A stretch of DNA of 64,000 nt from Caenorhabditis remanei. Its lineage: Eukaryota > Nematoda > Chromadorea > Rhabditida > Rhabditidae. The notes beneath the pieces were generated by a model. The model did not search any database, had not been told where the DNA came from, and saw only the letters and a program-made list of their open reading frames with translations. The DNA lies in NCBI RefSeq assembly GCF_010183535.1, contig NC_071333.1, forward strand, positions 14,878,587 through 14,942,586, read 5' to 3'. Below are positions 11,792-23,232 of this stretch, one piece after another (positions within the stretch are counted from its first letter, which is position 1; each line of letters starts with the position of its first letter). The position numbers and the translations under genes were made by a program.

Positions 11792-14700
11792 ATGTTCCCA
11801 GTTGCTGATCCTCCCCGTGCGGGATCCGAAGACACTGGACAAGATTCTAGGCGGAGTACTATTCGAGCTGTACCTGCACTTGTTGTATCTAACCCGAAAA
11901 CAACGGCAGCGCCGATAGATTTTTCAGATGACGATGAAATAAGAAAAGAATATCAGCCGTCATGTTTTGATAAGTTTGTTGACTATATTCTCTGCCGGTA
12001 TGAGCCGTATCTAAAATTTTAATAAATTTTGTATATTTTCAGAGGCGATGTTGCAAAGCGAACCTACGAAACTCGACCAGTTTCCATTTTCGGTCTGTTC
12101 AAATATGCAAAAGCATTTGATCATTTTCTTCTGTTCATCGGTGTTATCTGCGCAATCATATCTGGAGTTTCTCAGCCAGTTCTCACAATTCTTGCGTAAG
12201 TTTTTGAAAAGTCCCTCATAAATCCAAACCTATTTTTATTACAGTGGTCGCGTCACCAATGCTCTACTTATTTACGCTCCGCATACAAAACAGTTTCGGA
12301 ACAAGGCGACCGAGAATGTTTACATTTTCCTTGGCATTGGTATTTTTGTGACAATCACAAACTACATTCAGGTAATTTAGAACACGACTTAACAATCAAG
12401 CAGAACTAGTTAGTTACTTTTTTTCAGTATATGTGCTTCCAACATTGTTGCTCAAGGATTATGGCGCAGATGAGGCACCGATATGTGTACTCAGTGCTCC
12501 GACAAAATGCAGGATGGTTTGATAAGAACCACTCTGGAACGATAGCGACAAAACTGAACGAGTATGTGTTACAAATAAACAAAAGATCACTGAACCATTC
12601 TTGTTTTACAGCAGTATGGAAAGAATTCGTGAAGGTATCGGTGACAAGCTTGGAGTCCTCCTTCGTGGAGTTGCTATGCTAATTGCATCAATTGTTGTTG
12701 CATACATTTATGAATGGAGACTTGCTTGTATGATGTTAGGAGTAGCTCCGACATGTGTGGGGTGTATGTCCCTGATGGCTAGAGTGAGTACACTGAAATT
12801 GAATTCAATTAGTAAAATTTATTTTCAGCAAATGACAGCAACAACTGTGAAGGAGTTGAGTGGCGTTGAGAAAGCAGGATCTATCGCTGAAGAATCTTTG
12901 ATGGGTGTCCGAACTGTTCAAGCATTCAATGGGCAAGAAGAAATGGTTGAGAGATACCGAGTCGAGTTGAACAAAGGAAGGAAATATGCGATTTGGAAAG
13001 GATTCTGGAGTGGACTCTATGGAGGACTATTCTTCTTCTGGCTCTTCGCTTTCCAGGGATGTGGTTTCCTTTATGGAGCTTATCTGCTCAAAGTTGGAAT
13101 TATTAGTTCACCAGGAGATGTTTTCATCATTGTCATGGCGATGCTCCTGGGCTCATATTTTCTGGGTCTGATCTCCCCACATCTTATGGTTCTACTAAAT
13201 GCAAGAGTAGCTGCTGCATCCATATATGAGACTATTGACAGAGTGCCCAAGATTGATCCCTACTCCAAGAAAGGAAAATTTTTGGACAGAATAATTGGTA
13301 GAGTAAAGTTTGAAAATGTTCATTTCCGGTATCCAACCAGAAAGGAGGCAAAGATTCTAAACGGTCTCAACCTTACCATCGAACCAGGAACATCCGTTGC
13401 TCTAGTCGGACACTCTGGTTGCGGAAAGTCAACATCCGTCGGATTGCTGACGAGGCTCTATGAACCGGAAGCTGGCAATGTGATGATCGACGGTATTGAC
13501 GTTCGAGAGTTGAACATTGACTATCTTAGAAATGTGATTGGAATCGTTCAACAAGAACCAATTCTTTTCAATGACACCATTCATAATAACCTACTCCTTG
13601 GAAATCCAAGTGCAACTAGAGAAAAGATGATTGAAGTATGCAAAATGGCTAATGCCCACGACTTTATTGAGAAAATGCCAAAAGGTTACGATACACTGAT
13701 TGGAGATGGTGGAGTTCAACTATCCGGAGGGCAGAAACAACGTGTTGCCATTGCCAGAACACTGATCCGTGATCCAAAAATCCTTCTTCTTGACGAAGCT
13801 ACATCTGCTCTTGATGCTCAGAGTGAAAGTGTGGTACAATCTGCTCTAAACAACGCGTCTAAGGGAAGAACTACTATCATGATTGCTCACAGGCTCTCAA
13901 CTATTCGGGAAGCTGACAAGATTGTCTTCTTTGAGAAAGGAGTTATTGTGGAGTCCGGGAATCATGAGGAGCTGGTACGTCTGGGAGGAAGATACTATGA
14001 CCTGGTGAAGGCTCAAGCGTTCAAACCTGATAGCGATCCGAGTCCGTCTAACGATGAGATTGATGAGGAAATTGACTTGGGGTGAGTAAAACCTAGGAAA
14101 ACTGAAATAAGAGTGACATAACCAAACCAGAAATAATGTTCAGACCATCTCCAAGTGGACTCCACTCTCGTCAGTCATCATTCACCAGTTCTATCAGAAG
14201 CAAAATGTCTGGAGCGGAAGCTTTCAGGAGAGGAACACTCGGAGCTGATTCATTTGGTGGTGGAAGATCTTCAGCGAGAGCTGACGCGGAGAATGCAGCG
14301 TTTGCTGAGGAAGAAGCTCGAGTCATGGCTCAAGATGGAAAAATCAGAGCTGGGTACATGGATATTTTCAAGAATGCTCATGGAAACTATACGGTTATGT
14401 TTCTGGGATTTGTGACCGGATTGATACGTGGATTGGAATTGACCGCTTTTGCGTTGTTGTTTGGATGGGTTTTCGAAGGATTTCAGTTTTTGAACGTAGA
14501 CAATGGGAAAATGATGCATCGAATGGCAATGGCAGTTATTGCATATGGATGCAGTGGGTTCGGATGTTTTGTTTCTCAGTTCTTGAGTGTAAGTAATATT
14601 GCTTGCTATAGTTTTTAATAATGCTCCTTTTAGTCAGTATTCTTCGCTCTTGTCTCGGAAAACTTAGCACTCCGTTTCCGAGTTATGTCGTTTCGAAACC

Positions 14701-16282
14701 TACTCTACCAGGATGCTTCATTTTTTGACAACCCAGCGCACGCACCAGGAAAACTCATCACTCGTCTTGCCACAGATGCTCCCAACTGTAAAACTGTTGT
14801 GGACTCTCGAATGCTTCAAGTTTTATATGCTGCCTCTGCAATTATTGCCAATATTGTGATTGCTTTTATCTACTGCTGGCATCTTGCTATCCTCGGAACC
14901 GCGTTGATCATTTTGCTTGGGGTAACAATGTGTGGATTAGCGTACAAGATTTCTCTTCTTAATATCAAGCAAATCCAATGCGATGAAGCTGGAAGAATCG
15001 CCATAGAAATTATTGAGAATGTGAAGACTATCCAACTTCTCACTAGATGTGAACACTTCTACGATCATTATGAGAAATCTTCCAAATCACAAAAACGGAG
15101 TGAACTGAAGAAAGGATTGATTGAAGCTATCAACTACACCATCACTCAATCATTCATGTACTACATGATGTGTTTCTGTTTTGCTCTTGGTATCAGACTA
15201 ATCTACCAGGGCAACAAGCCTTCTCAAGATGTTTTTCAGTAAGTTTCAAATTTCCTGTCAAGGTTCAAATAAAAATTTCAGAGCCAACATAGCAATGTTA
15301 TTGACCGCAATGGGTGTCATGAACTCTGCTCAGTACTTTCCTGAATTTGTGAAAGCAAAAACAGCAGCAGGTCTTCTCTTCAATGTCATCTATCGAAAAC
15401 CACGTACTGGAGATTTATTAGAAGGAAGTCGACCAGAAGTTCGAGGAAATATTCTATTTGAAGACGTTAAGTTCTCTTACCCTCAACGACCTCATCAGCC
15501 AATCATGAAAGGATTGCAATGGACTGCTCTACGTGGACAAACTGTTGCTCTCGTTGGACCATCTGGCTCAGGAAAGAGTACATGTATTGGAATGCTCGAA
15601 AGATTCTATGACGTCACTGGTGGAGTACTTCGGATCGATGGACAAGACATCAGAGGTTTCTCATTGTTCCATCTCAGAACACAGATGGCGCTTGTCGGTC
15701 AGGAGCCCAGACTGTTTGCTGGCACCATCAAAGAAAACATTTGCTTGGGATTAGAAAACGTGAGAAACCTAATACACAAGTCAAATAAAAATATTTATGT
15801 TACAAACTTCAGGTGCCAATGGAAAAGATCAATCACGCGTTGGAACTTGCGAATGCAAATCGGTTTTTGGCTAACCTTCCGGCTGGAATTGAGACAGATG
15901 TTGGAGAAAAAGGATCAAAGTTATCTGGAGGTCAAAAACAGAGAATTGCGATTGCAAGAGCATTGGTTAGAAATCCAAAGATATTACTTCTAGATGAAGC
16001 AACGTCTGCATTGGATTCAGAATCAGAGAGGGTATATCGCTTGTGACAGAAAACATGATCATATGATATTTTATTTTCCAGGCAGTACAAGAAGCATTGG
16101 ATCGTGCTCGAGAAGGCAGGACGTGCATCACAATTGCTCATCGGTTATCTTCTATTCAAAACTCTGACGTCATTGTATATATTGAAAATGGACGGGTGCA
16201 GGAAGCAGGAAATCATAAACAGTTGATGAGCAAGAAAGGAAAATACTATGAACTGATTCAAAAACAAGATTTGGGGATTTGA
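11792..16282 (+). CDS. pgp-15: P-glycoprotein, full ABCB transporter (probably PGP-15)
   Basis: Eleven exons join in frame: 11792-11997, 12043-12195, 12245-12371, 12428-12561, 12612-12783, 12829-14081, 14144-14588, 14634-15238, 15282-15759, 15813-16031 and 16082-16282; 1330 aa. The architecture is TMD-NBD-TMD-NBD. NBD1 has Walker [10 protein letters not shown] (about residue 458), signature LSGGQ (about 561), Walker B LLLDEAT (about 587) and an H-loop AHRLS. NBD2 has GPSGSGKST (about 1124), LSGGQ (about 1228) and LLLDEAT (about 1250). Both catalytic glutamates are present, so it should be an active ATP-driven exporter of lipids or hydrophobic toxins at a plasma membrane. Codon choice is less biased than in the next gene, suggesting lower expression. 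The symbol comes from recalled order: cept-1 flanks the pgp-15 end of the pgp-12 to pgp-15 cluster. Confidence 0.85.
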
Positions 16283-17865
16283 TCTATGTACATATACTTG
16301 GATTTTAGATATTTACCTTGTTATTGAGTAGTATTTTTGAAATAAAGATGAACGAATGATTACTGGAAATAAAAAGAGTCTAGTAGAGTAACATCAAAGA
16401 TAAACTGATAGACTGACATCAGTGAGTAGCCACAATATTCTGTGACCTGTACTGCGATTGGTCTTCGCGAATAGCGGAGAACTACTCTTGGCAACCAACC
16501 AGATCAGTGATTTTCGTTGAAATTCCAATTAACAGAGAGCAAGGTGCCAAACCGTTGTTCTTCCATTCTTCTTGTAAATCAACATTACAACACTATTTTC
16601 GCAGTTTTTCTTACTTTTCATTATTGACATTTGCACAGTGGCACAGATCGGCAAGATGTAGCAAATGTAGTTGGCGTAGTCCGTTTGTACTTGAAGGAAA
16701 TGAGCACTTGTTGATACACAAAAAAGTCTTAATCTTTGCGCGAACGTTTTTGGAAGTGAAGTTCATGGAGCTCGTATTTACAGAACTGAAAGAAGTGTCA
16801 AAAAAGTCTGAAATATTTGAAATTCTTAAACATCATTATGAAGCAAGAGGTGAGATGAATATGAAGGGAAAAATGGAAGCAGTTGGCTAAAATTGCACAA
16901 CATCTTGTAAGAAGTGAGCAAACATTTGTGAGAACTTGGAATTATAATCTTGATTTTATCAAAAACCAAAATGTTTGTGAAATAGGAAATGTGAAAAAAC
17001 AAAGTTATTAGAAAAAAAACTCATAAAATTATGTATACCGTAGCCAAACCAATAAAAATAAGTATTCCGTGTAAGGCAACTACGTTAACTCTAAGTACAC
17101 ACTACATGGGTGGCCTCTCTTCCCGATCTGAAAAAAATCTGATTTTTCTGATTCCGTCGGAGCTGCCTAATCTTTTGGTTTGCCGCAAATTAGCACATCT
17201 TTAGAAGTGTGATGACAATTAGTCTACGTTTCCGAACTGGTCTACCTCATTTCCCTTGTCTCTGCTATGTCTGCCAGCGGAATCCCCCTCCGATTCGTTT
17301 GCCCACAAACCACACGTAGCTGCGTCTCTTCGGAAGTTCAGCACTGTCTCAGCGATCAATCTACAGTATGACTGCCAAGAAACATGGCTATGTCGTGTGC
17401 TCATTTCACAAGTAAAATTTTGGTACGTACGCCCAGCACCTTTTTGACAAATAAACTTCGTGTGCGGCTCCACCCACTACGAATCCTCTACCTCTAGAAT
17501 GATACTTAAGGAATCGGTGCCAAACGACAAGACCATTGTTTCCCACTGAGAACCTTTTCTCTCATTTCAGTTTTTTTTCATACTTTTCGATATTCGTTTT
17601 CTGAAATTGTTTCAACATTTACGTTTCCTTAGACTACTGGTTAGTACTCATAGTACTCGTACTACTTATTAGTAATTCAATACCCAACTAGTATATTTTG
17701 TGACTGAACACTATAAGAATCATTGAAACAAAAGCGTTTCTCTCAGAATACACACCCACAAATCACATTTTCCCAACTTTTCGCTCCCATTCGTTTTTTA
17801 TTTTTTCATATCACATTATTATGATAACAACGTTTTCTAGAACTTCGATGTACGAATAATTAAAC
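16283..17865. other. Intergenic region between two same-strand pgp genes
   Basis: An AATAAA polyadenylation-type signal occurs near 16340, after the first pgp stop. A 127-codon open frame at 16507-16890 (+) has no clear family or splice signals and is not called. The 1.6-kb gap argues against an operon. The promoter of the next pgp gene should be here. Confidence 0.5.
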
Positions 17866-20800
17866 ATGGCCCCAAAAGACGACCCTGATAATCGAGGTTT
17901 CGACGATCAGCGTCGACCCTCACAGAGGAGTACGGTTAGTAGATCATTATATTTTCTTTGAAATAAATTTTTTGTTACAGGTGCTAGCGATACCTGCACT
18001 AGCTGTGAACGATCCAAAAGTCGATCCGAAAATTGCAAGTGATTTACCCTCAAATTATATAGACGATGATGAAGATGGACCACAATTATACACTCCATCG
18101 CTTTTCGAAAAAGTACTCAATTATGCTCTATGCAGAGGAGATATTGCTAATCAACAACTTGAAGCTCAACCAGTGTCCATTCCCGGATTGGTAAGATTTT
18201 GATTTTATTGTTCTTTCTCAATTTGACATGTTTGCGCACCATGTTCTGTTATTTTACCTCTGTCAATGGCACTATTTGGACAAGTATCAAGACGAAACTT
18301 TTCGTAGAGTTCCCCAGAAGTGCGCGAAACACAAATACTTCTAAGACACAGTAGTTTTGTGCTTCTTAGTTTGTTTAAGAGAGGGAGAGCACAAATAGTT
18401 GAGCTAGAGATCAAAAGAATTTGCTGAAAACTGAAAACGATGGCTTGTTAAAATTGAAACGTCAAACTATTGTTTATTTGCAGTTCCGATATGGTAAAAA
18501 GTTTGATTGGTTGCTCTTGTTCATTGGTACCATCTGTGCAATCATCTCTGGAGTCTCCCAACCGATTCTGGCTCTTGTCAGTGGTCGAGTCACCAATGCA
18601 CTCCTTGTCTATCCACCAACCAGCAAGCAGTTCCGAAACAAAGCAAATGAAAATGTATACATTTTCCTTGGAATTGGTATCTTCATCTCTATCACCAATT
18701 TCATCCAATACATGTGCTTCCAACACTGCTGTACTAGAGTCATGGCTCAAATGAGACATAGATTCGTGTACTCCGTTCTTAGACAGAATGCTGGATGGTT
18801 CGATAAGAATCACTCAGGAACAATTACGACCAAGCTGAACGAGTGAGTAACCAACATTCATCTGAACTGTTATTAACTCTATTTTGAATTTTCAGCAGTA
18901 TGGAAAGAATCCGTGAAGGTATCGGAGATAAGCTCGGAGTCCTCCTGAGAGGATTCGCTATGCTTATCGCTGCTATCGTTGTCGCTTACATCTATGAGTG
19001 GAGACTTGCATCTATGATGTTAGGTGTTGCCCCAACTTGCTGTATTTGTATGTCTCTTTTAGCCAGAGTGAGTTCACACGACGTGAATTTTATATCCAAC
19101 TATTCGTTTTTCAGCAAATGACCTCCACAACAATTAAAGAGTTGATTGGTGTTGGAAAGGCTGGTTCCATCGCAGAAGAATCATTGATGGGTGTCAGGAC
19201 TGTTCAAGCGTTCAATGGACAAGAAGAAATGGTCGGAAGATACGAGGCAGAACTTGAGAAAGGAAGGAAATTCGCAGTGTGGAAAGGATTCTGGAGTGGA
19301 TTTTTTGGAGGCCTCTTCTTCCTGTGTCTCTTCTCTTTCTTGGGATGTGGTATGCTCTACGGAGCTTACCTCCTCCGAGTTGGTATCATCACAACACCAG
19401 GAGATGTGTTCATTGTTGTAATGTCTATGTTGCTCGGTGCCTATTTCCTTGGTCTCATCTCTCCACATATGATGGTATTGTTGAACGCAAGAGTGTCAGC
19501 TGCCACCATCTATCAAACAATCGACCGTGTTCCGAAGATCGATCCATACTCCAAGGCAGGAAAACGACTACCAAATGTTATTGGTAGAGTCAAGTTTGAG
19601 AACGTTCACTTCCGTTATCCAAGTAGAAAGGAAGCCAAGATTCTTAACGGACTCAATTTGACTGTCGAACCAGGAACATCTGTTGCGTTGGTTGGTCATT
19701 CGGGATGTGGAAAATCGACTTCAGTTGGATTGTTGACTAGACTGTACGAGCCAGAAGCTGGAAATGTCACTATCGATGGAACTGACGTCCGGGAGCTTAA
19801 CATCGACTGGTTGAGAAATATTGTAGGAATTGTGCAACAAGAACCAATTCTCTTCAATGACACCATTCATAACAACTTGTTAATTGGAAGTCCAGGAGCT
19901 ACTCGTGAGAAGATGATTGAAGTATGCAAAATGGCTAATGCCCACGACTTTATTGAGAAAATGCCAAAAGGTTACGATACACTGATTGGAGATGGTGGAG
20001 TTCAACTATCCGGAGGGCAGAAACAACGTGTTGCCATTGCCAGAACACTCATCCGTGATCCAAAAATCCTTCTTCTCGACGAAGCAACTTCGGCTTTAGA
20101 TGCTCAGAGTGAAAGTGTTGTACAGTCTGCACTCAACAACGCCGCCAAGGGAAGAACTACCATCATGATTGCTCACAGACTCTCGACTATCCGTGAGGCT
20201 GACAAGATTGTTTTCTTTGAGAAAGGAGTTATTGTGGAAGCTGGTAACCACGAGGAACTAGTGCATCTTGGTGGAAGATACTTCGATTTGGTAAAGGCTC
20301 AACAATTCAAAGCGGATCCAGAAGCTACTGAAGATTTTGAGGAAGAAGAAATTAGCTTAGAGTGAGTTATTTAAAAATGTGATCATTTTTCTCATACTTA
20401 TTTCATTTTTTCAGTGACACCAGTAGAAGTTCTCGACGATCTTCCATGACTAGTGCAAGATCTGGTTCAGATGCATTCCAAAGAGGAAACTCTCTAAACG
20501 ACTCGTTCTCCGGAAGCAAGCGCTCAGCTCGAGCCGACGCTGAAAACGATGCTTTCGCCGCGCACGAAGCAGAAATTATGGCTCACGACGGTGAAATCAC
20601 AGCTGGCTACTTAGACATCTTCAGAAACGCCAAAGGAAACTACTTGTACATGTTCTTTGGTACGGTGTTTGCCCTGATCAGAGGTCTTGAACTGCCTGCG
20701 TTGGCGTTGATCTTTGGTTGGGTATTTGAAGGATTCACTTTTGTTCCTTATGGAGGAAGAATGATGCACAGAATGGCTATGGCTGTTATCGCCTTTGCTT

Positions 20801-22446
20801 CTGTTGGTGTTGGTGTCTGGATTTCTCAAGTTATTAGTGTAAGTAATCTCATTAAAATTTGAAACAAAAATCTTTATCTATTTACTTTCAGTCTGTTCTT
20901 TTTGCTGTTGTATCTGAAAACTTGTCAATGAGATTCCGTGTCCAATCATTCCGCAACCTCTTGTACCAAGATGCCTCCTACTTCGATAACCCAGCTCATG
21001 CTCCTGGAAAACTCATCACCCGTCTTGCATCAGATGCTCCAAATATCAAAGCAGTTGTTGATGCTCGAATGCTTCAAGTTATCTACGCTCTCGCTGCCAT
21101 CATTGGAAACATCGTAATCGCTTTTATCTATTGCTGGCAAATTGGAATTCTGGGAACATCTCTCATCATTCTTCTTGCTTTTGTGATGATCGGGCTTGCT
21201 TACAAGATTTCTCTCATGAACATCGAACAAATCAAAAACGATGAAGCAGGAAGAATTGCTATTGAGATCATTGAAAACGTGAAGACTATCCAGCTACTTA
21301 CAAGAAGTGAACTATTCTTCGATCATTACCAAACGGCGTCCAAACAACAGAAAAGATCGGAATTGAAAAAGGGAATGATTGAAGCTGTCAACTACAGTCT
21401 CTCCCAATCTTTCATGTACTTCATGATGTGTTTCACTTACGCCGTCGGTATCCGTATCATCTACCAAGGTGATAAGTCGCCAGATGACACTTTCAAGGGA
21501 ATCATCTCAATGATGTTGGGAGCTGTTGCTGTGATGAACTCTGCCCAGTACTTCCCAGAATTTGTCAAGGCTAAGACCGCAGCTGGTATGCTTTTCAACA
21601 TCATCTACCGTAAACCAAGAACCGGAGACTTGATGGAAGGAGACCGTCCAGAAATTCGAGGCAATATTCTATTTGAAAATGTCAAGTTCTCTTATCCACA
21701 ACGACCATTGCAACCAATTATGAAGGGACTTCAATGGACTGCTCTCCGCGGACAAACCGTTGCTCTTGTGGGACCATCTGGATCCGGAAAGAGTACAAAC
21801 ATTGGAATGCTCGAACGATTCTACGATGTTACTGATGGAGTACTCCGAATCGATGGACAAGATATTCGAAATCTTTCGTTGTACCATCTCAGAACCCAAA
21901 TGGCACTTGTCGGTCAAGAACCTCGTCTTTTCGCAGGAACAATTCGAGAAAACGTGTGTCTTGGCCTGAAAGATGTGCCACTCGAAAAAATCAACCAGGC
22001 CTTAGAACTTGCCAATGCTAATAGATTCCTTGCCAACTTGCCAGCTGGAATTGATACTGATGTTGGAGAAAAAGGAGGGCAGCTATCTGGAGGTCAAAAG
22101 CAGAGAATTGCAATTGCCAGAGCATTGGTCAGAGACCCCAAGATTCTGCTACTTGACGAAGCCACTTCTGCGTTGGATTCTGAATCTGAAAGAGTGAGTT
22201 ACCTAAAAATTAATCATAGTTTTTAATCATTAATTATTATTTCAGGCAGTACAAGAAGCATTGGATCGTGCCCGAGAAGGTCGTACCTGCATCACAATTG
22301 CCCATCGCTTATCCTCCATCCAGAACTCTGACCTCATCGTTTATATCGATAAGGGTAAAGTGCAAGAAGCTGGTAACCACTCGCAATTGATGCAGAAGAA
22401 GGGCAGATACTACAAGCTTATCAAAAAACAAGATCTTGCTGTCTAA
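17866..22446 (+). CDS. pgp-14: P-glycoprotein, full ABCB transporter (probably PGP-14)
   Basis: Eight exons join in frame: 17866-17934, 17981-18190, 18484-18842, 18896-19067, 19115-20361, 20415-20838, 20892-22193 and 22246-22446; 1327 aa. NBD1: Walker [10 protein letters not shown] (about residue 463), LSGGQ, LLLDEAT. NBD2: GPSGSGKST (about 1121), LSGGQ, LLLDEAT. Two blocks of six membrane helices precede the NBDs. Compared with its left neighbour several introns are missing (exon 3 fuses three of its exons; exon 7 fuses three), while the remaining positions and phases match. Codon use is strongly biased toward C/G-ending preferred codons, unlike the other three pgp genes, which suggests high expression. 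Published work links pgp-14 to a lipid barrier in the pharyngeal cuticle, consistent with high expression. Symbol by recalled cluster order. Confidence 0.86.
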
Positions 22447-23232
22447 ACACCTTCGTGTCATAAATCCAATGTATCCTGTAAATTTTGTCACTCCCTCCAG
22501 CATTACGTTTCAAAAAAACTCCTTACGAGTTTTCTCGTCATTTCCATGTACTTGTCATTGCTTTGTTCCGTTTCCGTTTTCAAAAAAATGTTGAACACAT
22601 TTTTTCGATTAACCGGGTTCCGTTCATTTATTCACGTTTTCACTAGGTAATCATTGAATAGTCGCTTTTTGAATTTTAATAAAATCATTTTTCAATGTAT
22701 TTTTTGAGAATATTGTATTATGACATCAGAGGGCAAACACCTGTACGGCATAAAAATTGAAGTTCGGGAAACTAAAAGTGTTGTCAAACAGTAGCAAAGG
22801 AGCAAACACTATACGTAATTTTTGTCACATATTGTTAATGGAAATGTTGAAGTTCTATTATTAGCAAATTGTCAGTTAGTATATTATCTGATAAAAAAAA
22901 GATTCGAAATCAGATGTTTCATGTCTGGTTATATGTACCTATACGTCACCCGTTGAGATTACTACTACTATAAACAATAAATGCCTAGATCGTTTTCTGA
23001 TTGTGCCATTGCCAACCTAACATCAAGATTCGACAGATAAAATATCAGGAAAACGATTGTACTGATGCTCGGAGAAAACGAAACGAAGACAATTTACAAC
23101 AGTTATCATGAAACCAAATTATTTATTGGCGTATTGACGGTAATCTCAGTTTCAGTATACACCCGCTAAAACATGACAAATCTCAAAAGTACAGAAAATG
23201 ACACGTGTCAAACTAATTATTGAGAACAAAAA
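22447..23232. other. Convergent intergenic region between inner pgp genes
   Basis: The stop codons of the second (+) and third (-) pgp genes face each other across 786 bp. An AATAAA-type signal for the plus gene lies near 22677 (TTTAATAAAATC), and on the minus strand AATAAA lies near 23120-23127. No coding sequence was seen. Confidence 0.55.

Noticed and set aside
16507..16890. 127-codon open frame between the first two pgp genes
   Set aside because: No family resemblance and no acceptor or donor context. The second half looks amphipathic, but that is not enough to call a gene.
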